From NCBI GenBank assembly GCA_937967805.1, contig CALBTC010000258.1, forward strand, positions 1 to 16,330: 16,330 nucleotides of DNA, in the 5' to 3' direction. The DNA is from an uncultured Anaerolineaceae bacterium. GTDB taxonomy: Bacteria > Chloroflexota > Anaerolineae > Promineifilales > Promineifilaceae. Every line of letters starts with the position of its first letter. The stretch's first letter is position 1. Both the position numbers and the translations under genes were made by a program. Shown piece after piece: positions 8,731 to 13,833 of the stretch. The notes under the pieces were generated by a model, which worked only from the letters and a program-made list of their open reading frames with translations, searched no databases and was not told the DNA's origin.

Positions 8731-8780
8731 AGTTCCAATACGCTCCCTAGGTTAAGTGTGTGTGTGATGTTGATACGGCC

Positions 8781-8802
8781 GTTACAATGCGTTATTTACA
8801 AT
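8781..8802 (-). promoter_or_regulatory. Paired TTGTAA elements upstream of the 1096-aa surface-protein gene
   Basis: On the minus strand ATTGTAAA and CATTGTAAC lie 14 bases apart (plus-strand TTTACAAT at 8795-8802 and GTTACAATG at 8781-8789), about 51 bases before the start codon at 8730. They resemble the pair upstream of the paralogue at 5347-5366. One copy directly abuts an ACGGCCGT palindrome (8775-8782). Function is inferred only from position and recurrence. Confidence 0.3.
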
Positions 8803-8878
8803 CCATTACGTCTGCCTAGATTAGCAAGCGATGATTACAACGTGGATTAAGACCACTGCCTTTCAAATAAGGTGGCGT

Positions 8879-8953
8879 GAGCATCCTCAGGCTTGTGCTT
8901 GCCGAAGTATGCGAACGGCTGAGGCAAAACCCATTCCGCATCTGAGGATGCTC
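8879..8953. repeat. 75-nt long palindromic element with perfect 12-bp outer stem
   Basis: GAGCATCCTCAG (8879-8890) and CTGAGGATGCTC (8942-8953) are perfect inverted repeats. Between them lie smaller complementary pieces (GCCG and CGGC; a second CTGAGG at 8919-8924 that could compete for the left arm), so a branched hairpin is possible. It sits between divergent genes, 71 bases before the ATP-grasp start. No T-tract follows on either strand, so it is not a standard terminator. It could be a REP-like element, a structured leader or a regulator site. Confidence 0.55.
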
Positions 8954-9011
8954 CACTCCCCGTAAGAGAGACTTTTTGTTCTCCACAAATAGCCTCGCGC
9001 TAAAATTTGGT

Positions 9012-9017
9012 TACAAT
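9012..9017 (+). promoter_or_regulatory. Candidate -10 box TACAAT of a leaderless ATP-grasp transcript
   Basis: TACAAT ends 6 bases before the ATG at 9024, so transcription would begin at about the start codon. No Shine-Dalgarno precedes this ATG, which fits a leaderless message. No -35 at standard distance is evident. Confidence 0.3.
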
Positions 9018-9023
9018 GGCGTT

Positions 9024-10277
9024 ATGCGTGAGATGAAAACGGTTTTGTTGCTAACCACGCCGCAAAGCTACCGGGCGGCTGCTTTTCAAACGGCCGCAGA
9101 AAAGTTGGGCATTGCCATTGTTCAGGGCGTGGATTTACCGGAGGCGCTGGCGGAGCAGTGGGGAATGCAGCTTAAGCTGGATTTTAGTCGGCTGGAGACG
9201 GCCGTCTCCCACATCATTCAATTTGCCCGGAAACGGCCGTTGGCCGCCGTCATTCCCGTTGATGATGCCGGAGCCGTATTAGCCGCCAAAGCGAGCAAAG
9301 CGTTGGGATTGCCGCACAACAACATCGCCGCCGCCGAAGCCGCCCGCGACAAACACAAAATGCGCCAGATGCTGGCCGCTGCTGGCGTGAACAGCCCGCA
9401 ATTTATACGATTTTCCCTGGAAGAAGCGACTGAAAATGTTGTAGAGCAAGTCGAATCCCGAATCGGTTTCCCTTGCGTAGTCAAGCCGCTGCACCTGAAC
9501 GGCAGCCGCGGCGTGATGCGGGCCAACGATGCGGCTGAACTGGCGGCGGCCGTGCGCCGGCTGCGACCCATGCTGCCCGCTGACGGTCACTTTTTGGTGG
9601 AGACGTATCTGCCGGGTGTGGAGGTGGCGCTGGAAGGGGTGTTGGAAAACGGCCGTCTCCATCCCCTAGCCATTTTTGACAAACCAGACCCGCTGGAAGG
9701 CCCGTTTTTTGAGGAAACGATCTACGTCACGCCTTCCCGCTTGCCAGAGGAAACCCAGGCGCAAATTGTGGCAACGGCCGCTGCTGGGGCCGCTGCGCTG
9801 GGTTTGCAGTTGGGTTCAGTCCATGCCGAGCTGCGGGTGAATGAGGCAGGGGCGTGGATTGTGGAGGTAAACGGCCGTTCCATCGGCGGCCTCTGCTCGC
9901 AAACGTTACGCTTCGACATGGGCATGTCGCTCGAAGAGTTAATCTTGCGCCAGACAACCGGGCTGCCGGTGAGCCATCTCCAGCGGGAGCAGCAGGCCAG
10001 CGGCGTGATGATGATCCCCATCCCCCACGGCGGCATCTTGCGCGGCGTGAAAGGTGTGGAAGCCGCCCGCGCCGTACCCGGCATCGACGAAGTGACGATC
10101 ACCGCGCCGCTCAACAACCGCCTGGTCCCGCTGCCGGAAGGGGAAAGCTATCTCGGCTTCATTTTTGCTACAGGGGAAAATCCGGCCGAGGTGGAACAAT
10201 CTCTGCGGCAGGCGCACGGGCTGCTTCAGTTTGAGATTGATGAGGAAATTCGGTTATCGGTAATCGGTGAACGGTAA
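9024..10277 (+). CDS. ATP-grasp ligase with L-amino-acid-ligase-type C-terminal domain
   Basis: Counting from the ATG at 9024 gives 417 aa. An N-terminal Rossmann-like pre-ATP-grasp domain (KTVLLLTTPQSYR to about 95, with AAVIPVDDAG) leads into DKHKMRQMLAAAGV (about 109-122), the usual entry to the ATP-grasp fold. FPCVVKPLHLNGSRGV (149-164) holds the nucleotide-binding lysine and the glycine-rich loop. VETYLPGVEVALEG and the late WIVEVNGRSIGG (278-289) supply the metal-binding Glu and Asn. The C-terminal SGVMMIPIPHGGILRGV to GESYLGFIFATG segment resembles the LAL_C2 domain of BacD-type L-amino-acid ligases, which form peptide bonds by way of an acyl-phosphate. Substrates are unknown. Alternative starts are TTG 8976 or ATG 9033; none has a good ribosome binding site. 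The last eight codons and the stop lie in a heptamer repeat array. Confidence 0.85.
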   Translation: MREMKTVLLLTTPQSYRAAAFQTAAEKLGIAIVQGVDLPEALAEQWGMQLKLDFSRLETAVSHIIQFARKRPLAAVIPVDDAGAVLAAKASKALGLPHNNIAAAEAARDKHKMRQMLAAAGVNSPQFIRFSLEEATENVVEQVESRIGFPCVVKPLHLNGSRGVMRANDAAELAAAVRRLRPMLPADGHFLVETYLPGVEVALEGVLENGRLHPLAIFDKPDPLEGPFFEETIYVTPSRLPEETQAQIVATAAAGAAALGLQLGSVHAELRVNEAGAWIVEVNGRSIGGLCSQTLRFDMGMSLEELILRQTTGLPVSHLQREQQASGVMMIPIPHGGILRGVKGVEAARAVPGIDEVTITAPLNNRLVPLPEGESYLGFIFATGENPAEVEQSLRQAHGLLQFEIDEEIRLSVIGER

Positions 10278-10278
10278 A
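10251..10278 (+). repeat. Heptamer tandem array (CGGTNAN x4) forming the 3' end of the ATP-grasp gene
   Basis: Four consecutive heptamers read CGGTTAT, CGGTAAT, CGGTGAA and CGGTAAA. They encode the last residues (RLSVIGER) and the TAA stop of the ligase. Reverse-oriented relatives follow at 10300-10315 (CTGATTACCGATTAC). Heptameric short tandem repeats of this style are known as STRR elements in cyanobacteria. Confidence 0.55.
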
Positions 10279-10312
10279 AGATCATCCGTCAAAAGCTATA
10301 CTGATTACCGAT
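10256..10312. repeat. Inverted repeat between convergent ATP-grasp and yggX genes
   Basis: ATCGGTAATCGGT (10256-10268) and ACTGATTACCGAT (10300-10312) are inverted repeats with one mismatch in 13 and a 31-base loop. The repeat covers the stop codon of the plus-strand ligase and touches the stop of the minus-strand yggX. It could act as a bidirectional transcription barrier, but it lacks T-tracts. Confidence 0.4.
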
Positions 10313-10620
10313 TACTTCTTCCGAGGTGCCGCGGCCGTTGGCGGTGTCCAATCCTCCGGCATCTGGGCACCTTCGCCAAAAAAGAACTCTTCCATTTGCT
10401 CGAAGAGGAATTCAGTGGCGCGGGGATCGGCCATGTTGAGGCCGTAATGGTTGATAAGAATGGTGGACTGCTGCTGCCACAGCTCCCACGCCTGCTGGGA
10501 AATTTCGTTGTAAATCCGTTCGCCCAGCTCGCCGGGAAACGGCCGTCGCGGCAGCGCTTCCAGTTCCCGGTTCAATTTGGCACAATGGACAACGGTGATT
10601 GTTTTTTCATAACGAGCCAT
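10312..10620 (-). CDS. yggX: YggX-type Fe(II)-trafficking / oxidative damage protection protein
   Basis: The 102-aa protein carries the hallmarks of the YggX family: an early conserved cysteine (VVHCAKLNRE, C13), FPGELGERIYNEISQQAW, WQQQSTILINHYGLNMADP and LFEQMEEFFFG. E. coli YggX is about 91 aa; the extra residues here are a proline/alanine-rich tail (EDWTPPTAAAPRKK). YggX is a small cytosolic protein linked to protection of Fe-S clusters and handling of Fe(II) under oxidative stress. AGGGGG lies 5-6 bases before the ATG, supporting the start. The gene is alone on its strand and converges on the ATP-grasp gene. Its presence near an operon rich in Fe-S proteins may be coincidental. Confidence 0.92.
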   Translation of the reverse strand: MARYEKTITVVHCAKLNRELEALPRRPFPGELGERIYNEISQQAWELWQQQSTILINHYGLNMADPRATEFLFEQMEEFFFGEGAQMPEDWTPPTAAAPRKK

Positions 10621-10681
10621 GTTGGCCCCCTTGTTTATAACTATGATTTCTGATGTGTTCTTTTAGCAAAATACCTATGAC

Positions 10682-10816
10682 TTGTCATGCTGAGCAAAGC
10701 GAAGCATCCCTACGGAAAAATGTCCACTAGTAGCCTTGCACGCGAAGCGAAGATTCAATCCGGCAAAGTCCAGAGGGATTTTTCACTGCGCTGCGCTCCG
10801 TTCAGAATGACATTTG
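10682..10816. repeat. Dispersed intergenic repeat, copy 2 (TTGTCATGC...AATGACAT)
   Basis: The element starts TTGTCATGCTGAGCAAAGCG and ends GTTCAGAATGACATTTGT, which is the inverse of the start. Inside are GCGAAGCGAAGATTC and ATCCGGCAAAGT (10758-10769) followed by GATTTTTC. Each matches a segment of copy 1 (1769-1938) in the same order. It lies between the yggX start and the formyltransferase gene and has no coding potential. Copy 1 is longer by about 35 bases. Confidence 0.65.
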
Positions 10817-10824
10817 TTACCTAA

Positions 10825-10852
10825 TCGTAATTCGTCAGTCGTAAATCGTCAA
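10825..10852 (+). repeat. Heptamer tandem array (TCGTMAN x4)
   Basis: Four consecutive heptamers read TCGTAAT, TCGTCAG, TCGTAAA and TCGTCAA. The array lies just before the GGAGGA ribosome binding site of the formyltransferase-like gene. It resembles cyanobacterial STRR heptamers and the array at 10251-10278. Confidence 0.55.
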
Positions 10853-10857
10853 TTATT

Positions 10858-10870
10858 GGAGGATTTTTTG
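10858..10870 (+). promoter_or_regulatory. Ribosome binding site GGAGGA deciding a TTG start
   Basis: GGAGGA (10858-10863) lies 4 bases before TTG at 10868. This gives the N-terminus MRVLFFGMLG, as expected for a formyltransferase, so this start was chosen over a more upstream in-frame TTG at 10814 that lies within the dispersed repeat. Confidence 0.75.
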
Positions 10871-11791
10871 CGCGTTTTGTTTTTTGGGATGTTGGGAACG
10901 CTGACGCGGCTGCCATTGGCGGCGCTGCTGGCAGCAGAGGTGGAACTGTGCGCATTGGTGATGCCGTCGGAGATTGTGCCGCCGTTTCAGCTTGTGGGGA
11001 ACGGCCGTTCCCCCACACCCATCACCCCCATCCACCACGAACCACCGCTGCGGAACCTGCTGCCCACACCGCAGGTGACCTCGCCGCTGGCGCTGGCCGC
11101 GGCCAACAACGTGCCCGCTTTTGCCGTGCAGCAACTGGCTGCCTTTGAGACGGTTAAATTTCTAACCGAGTTGCGGCCGGACGTCATTTGTGTCTCTTGT
11201 TTTCCCCATCGCCTGCCGCCGGCCATTGTGAACCTGCCGCCGCTGGGCTGTTTAAACGTGCATCCGTCGCTGCTGCCCCGCTTTCGTGGTCCGGCCCCGC
11301 TCTTTTGGGCGCTGCGGGCGGGCGTGCCCGAAACCGGCGTGACGATCCATTTTATGGATGAGGACTTTGATACCGGCGATGTGACTTTGCAACGATCGTT
11401 TCCCCTCCCCACCGGCGCAGCTCATGCCGAATTGGAAACCGGCCTGGCCCAACTGGGTGGCGAGCTCTTGGTTGAAGCACTGCAAAAACTGGCTGCCGGC
11501 ACCCTGCCTCGCCAACCCCAACCGCCCGGCTTCCGCAGCGATCCGTGGCCCCAAGACGCCGATTTTGAACTGAACCTAAGCTGGTCAGCCCGGCACGCTT
11601 TTAACTTTATGCGTGGCACGGGAAATTGGGAACGGCCGTACTTGGTACAGGTTCAGGAGAAGACAGTGTGGTTGGAAACGGCCGTTTCCTACAAACCGGA
11701 GGCCCACCTACCGCAGCCAATGATCCGGCAGGGGCAAATAGTCCAACTGCAATTTACACCTGGTGTATTGACTTCTATGGTTCTTCAGTAA
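10868..11791 (+). CDS. Methionyl-tRNA formyltransferase-like protein
   Basis: From TTG 10868 the protein has 307 aa, close to the usual 310-320 of Fmt. The N-terminal MRVLFFGMLG fits the Fmt start, though the usual GTP-x-F loop is altered. The formyl-transfer core is GCLNVHPSLLPRFRGPAP (about 127-144, catalytic Asn130 and His132), followed by ETGVTIHFMDEDFDTGDV (155-172) with the catalytic Asp of the D-TGD motif. The C-terminal part (LSWSARHAFNFMRGTGNWERP and after) resembles the tRNA-binding OB-fold domain of Fmt, but stops early. Fmt uses 10-formyl-THF to formylate initiator Met-tRNA. The family also contains sugar and amino-acid formyltransferases, and the altered N-terminal loop leaves that possibility open. 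Its neighbours (YggX, ATP-grasp) are not typical fmt partners such as def. Confidence 0.75.
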   Translation: MRVLFFGMLGTLTRLPLAALLAAEVELCALVMPSEIVPPFQLVGNGRSPTPITPIHHEPPLRNLLPTPQVTSPLALAAANNVPAFAVQQLAAFETVKFLTELRPDVICVSCFPHRLPPAIVNLPPLGCLNVHPSLLPRFRGPAPLFWALRAGVPETGVTIHFMDEDFDTGDVTLQRSFPLPTGAAHAELETGLAQLGGELLVEALQKLAAGTLPRQPQPPGFRSDPWPQDADFELNLSWSARHAFNFMRGTGNWERPYLVQVQEKTVWLETAVSYKPEAHLPQPMIRQGQIVQLQFTPGVLTSMVLQ

Positions 11792-11808
11792 TTCAGCCTC
11801 TATAAAGA

Positions 11809-11890
11809 AATAGGACGCTGATTAACGCAGATTAACGCTGATCTTGCTTTAAATCCGCGTCATCCGCGTCCATCCGCGTCCTATTCTTTT
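11809..11890 (+). terminator. Decamer-based palindromic repeat, likely terminator of the formyltransferase-like gene
   Basis: The left arm, from AATAGGACGC (11809-11818), continues with three copies of an ACGCNGATTA decamer. The right arm is made of ATCCGCGTC(C) repeats and ends GCGTCCTATT (11876-11885), so the whole is one long imperfect palindrome. CTTTTT follows at once on the plus strand. It lies 17 bases after the stop codon and would serve as an intrinsic terminator. Sequences of this kind (CGCGTCATCCGCGTC) are common as dispersed intergenic repeats, so it is probably both. Confidence 0.55.
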
Positions 11891-11926
11891 TAACGGCTCA
11901 TAAACATTGTGGGTTCACGGTTGACA

Positions 11927-11955
11927 TTGGAAAAGTGATATATCTCAGTTACAAT
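11927..11955 (+). promoter_or_regulatory. Candidate sigma-70 promoter of the NuoEF/FdhD operon
   Basis: TTGGAA (11927-11932) and TACAAT (11950-11955) are 17 bases apart, the ideal spacing. TACAAT differs from consensus at one base. A full TTGACA also starts at 11921 but is 23 bases from the -10, too far. Transcription would begin near 11962, giving a leader of about 90 bases. Confidence 0.5.
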
Positions 11956-11976
11956 GGGAAAAATTTAGGACTCAGT

Positions 11977-12033
11977 AGATTGGACCAATTTTTGAGTATC
12001 GTAATTGTAAAACCAGAGAAATTGGTCTAATCT
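11977..12033 (+). promoter_or_regulatory. Strong inverted repeat in the operon leader: RNA hairpin or paired operators
   Basis: AGATTGGACCAATTT (11977-11991) and AAATTGGTCTAATCT (12019-12033) are inverted repeats. In RNA all 15 positions pair (one as G-U), and the stem can extend by 2 more pairs to leave a 23-base loop. Each arm also contains its own dyad: ATTGGACCAAT (perfect, centre 11984) and ATTGGTCTAAT (imperfect, centre 12026). The centres are 42 bp apart, four helical turns. The right arm ends 8 bases before the GAGG ribosome binding site. No T-run follows, so it is not a plain terminator. Confidence 0.65.
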
Positions 12034-12051
12034 TGGAAAATGAGGTGCCAA

Positions 12052-13788
12052 GTGACCACTGCTGCGCAAACTGTTGATTTAACTCTGCTGACGCCGCTGC
12101 TGGAAAAGTATAACGGCCGTTCCCGGGAAGCCCTTCTCCCCCTGCTGCATCAAGCCCAAGACCTCTACGGCTGGCTGCCACCGGACGTGCAGGAAGCCAT
12201 CGGCAAAACGCTGCGCGTTCCCCTGGCCGACATTCACGGTGTCATTGAGTTTTACACCATGTTCTACAACGAGCCGACGGCCCGCCACGTCATCCGCGTG
12301 TGCGAAGATTTGGCGTGCAGCAAGGCGGGCAGCCATGCTGTCATGCAGGCGATCAGCCACGCTACCGGTTTGGAACCAGGCGACACGAGCGAAGACGGCC
12401 GTCTGACGTTTGAAGCTGTCCCCTGCTTGGGCATGTGTGAACATGCACCCTGCGCTCTTCATGGAGAACGCCCCGCAGGCAGCCTGACGGTAGACAACGT
12501 GCCCGCTTTTTTAGAAGATGCCTTGCCGGAACCTGTAGCGCGATCTCGTGGGGGTCCCTTTATCAAGCTGGCCCGCATCGGCAAGATTGACCCCACCAGT
12601 TTGGCTGATTACGAAGCACATGCTGGCTATGATGGTCTGCGCAAAGCGGTGAGCCTATCCCCTGAAGCCTTACTAGAAATTGTGGACAGCTTTACCATTT
12701 TGGGGCGCGGCGGGGCCATGTTTCCTCTCGGCCGTAAATGGTTTTTTACCCGCAGCGCCTCCGACGACCCGCGCCAGAAGCATATTGTAGTGAATGCCGA
12801 TGAAAGCGAACCGGGCACCTTCAAGGATCGCTGCTTGATGGAAGAAGATCCGTTTGCCGTCATTGAAGCGATGACGATTGCCGCCTACGCGGTGGGTGCC
12901 GAAAATGGCTGGATATTTGTTCGCGGTGAGTATCCGCGGGCACATCGCCGTTTGCACCACGCCGTCGATCAAGCGCTGCAGGCTGGTTATTTGGGCCAGA
13001 ATATCTTGGGCAAGCCGGGCTTCAATTTTACGGTACATGTTCGTCTGGGAGCGGGCGCCTACATCTGTGGTGAGGAGACAGCGCTGTTCGAGGCTATCGA
13101 AGGGAAGCGTGGTTTTCCGCGCATCAAACCTCCCTTTCCCACCACGCACGGGCTGTTTGGCCAGCCAACGGCCGTCAACAATGTAGAAACCCTGGTGGCG
13201 ATGCTGGCGGCGCTCAATATTGGCGAGGCGTCATGGAACATGATTGGCTCAGAAGAGTCACCCGGCACCAAGCTGTTTTGCGTGAGCGGCGACGTAGCCG
13301 ATCCCGGTCTCTACGAGGTGCCTTTCGGCCTGACGGTGCGCAATATGATTGGACTGGCCGGGGGCGTGCCGCACGGCAAAAAGGTTCAGGCGGTGCTCAT
13401 GGGTGGCGCAGCCGGGGTATTTATTGGTCCCGATAAGCTGGACACGCCGCTCACTTACGAAGATACGCGCGCGGCCGGCATTCCGCTTGGCTCCGGCGTT
13501 ATTATGGTGTTTGATGAAACGGCCGATCTGCAGCAGCATCTCTTCGAACTGGCCCACTTTTTTGCCCATGAAAGCTGCGGTAAATGCTTCCCCTGCCAGA
13601 TTGGCACCCAGCGACAGCTAGAAATTTTGGACCGCATTGCCAACAACGGCGGCACACGACTCGGCGACAAGCAAATCTTGCTCGATGTCGGCTTTACGAT
13701 GACGGAGACGTCGTTATGTGGTTTGGGGCAAACGGCCGCTTCGGCCATTGTCAGCGCGATAAAGCTATGGCCGGAGTTGGTTGAATGA
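12052..13788 (+). CDS. NuoE-NuoF fusion: NADH-oxidising flavoprotein subunit (formate dehydrogenase/NADH dehydrogenase type)
   Basis: From GTG 12052 the protein has 578 aa. GAGG lies 6 bases upstream; an in-frame ATG at 12040 has no ribosome binding site. The N-terminal ~155 aa are NuoE-like, with a thioredoxin-fold 2Fe-2S site: C84-EDLA-C89 and C125-LGM-C129. The rest is NuoF-like. It has the FMN loop LGRGGAMFPLGRKW (about 217-230), VNADESEPGTFKDR (247-260), the NAD-binding GAGAYICGEETAL (334-346) and 4Fe-4S ligands ESCGKCFPC (C509, C512, C515) plus C556. It passes electrons between NAD(H) and Fe-S clusters. NADESEPGTFKDR is the Nuo/FdsB style, unlike the second NuoF of this operon. The FMN loop carries Met and Leu where Gly and Thr are usual. 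It is first gene of an operon with fdhD next, which points to a formate dehydrogenase complex. Confidence 0.92.
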   Translation: MTTAAQTVDLTLLTPLLEKYNGRSREALLPLLHQAQDLYGWLPPDVQEAIGKTLRVPLADIHGVIEFYTMFYNEPTARHVIRVCEDLACSKAGSHAVMQAISHATGLEPGDTSEDGRLTFEAVPCLGMCEHAPCALHGERPAGSLTVDNVPAFLEDALPEPVARSRGGPFIKLARIGKIDPTSLADYEAHAGYDGLRKAVSLSPEALLEIVDSFTILGRGGAMFPLGRKWFFTRSASDDPRQKHIVVNADESEPGTFKDRCLMEEDPFAVIEAMTIAAYAVGAENGWIFVRGEYPRAHRRLHHAVDQALQAGYLGQNILGKPGFNFTVHVRLGAGAYICGEETALFEAIEGKRGFPRIKPPFPTTHGLFGQPTAVNNVETLVAMLAALNIGEASWNMIGSEESPGTKLFCVSGDVADPGLYEVPFGLTVRNMIGLAGGVPHGKKVQAVLMGGAAGVFIGPDKLDTPLTYEDTRAAGIPLGSGVIMVFDETADLQQHLFELAHFFAHESCGKCFPCQIGTQRQLEILDRIANNGGTRLGDKQILLDVGFTMTETSLCGLGQTAASAIVSAIKLWPELVE

Positions 13789-13800
13789 GTGGCAATTGGC

Positions 13801-13830
13801 AGGCATGTCCTGAGCAGAGTCGAAGGATGG
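13801..13830 (+). repeat. Short dispersed repeat at the fdhD start, supplying its ribosome binding site
   Basis: ATGTCCTGAGCAGAGTCGAAG followed by GATGG (the block at 13804-13830) is a familiar intergenic repeat type (TGTCCTGAGC-AAGTCGAAGG). It is related to the start of the element at 10682 (GTCATGCTGAGCAAAGCGAAG). It lies between the stop of the NuoEF fusion and the chosen fdhD start. Its AAGGA (13823-13827) is in ideal position as Shine-Dalgarno for GTG 13834. Confidence 0.5.
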
Positions 13831-13833
13831 AAA

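Noticed and set aside
8879..8953. The 75-nt palindrome as a tRNA or a rho-independent terminator
   Set aside because: It lacks tRNA arms and a CCA-type end, and no T-run follows on either strand.
10814..10867. Upstream TTG start for the formyltransferase-like gene
   Set aside because: It would translate the end of a dispersed repeat and a heptamer array. TTG 10868 has a strong GGAGGA and gives a family-like N-terminus.
11921..11955. TTGACA (11921) paired with TACAAT (11950) as the operon promoter
   Set aside because: The 23-base gap is too long. TTGGAA at 11927 gives the ideal 17-base spacing to the same -10.
12040..12051. ATG 12040 as start of the NuoEF fusion
   Set aside because: No Shine-Dalgarno precedes it, while GTG 12052 has GAGG at 6-base spacing. 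The difference is only four codons and remains unproven.
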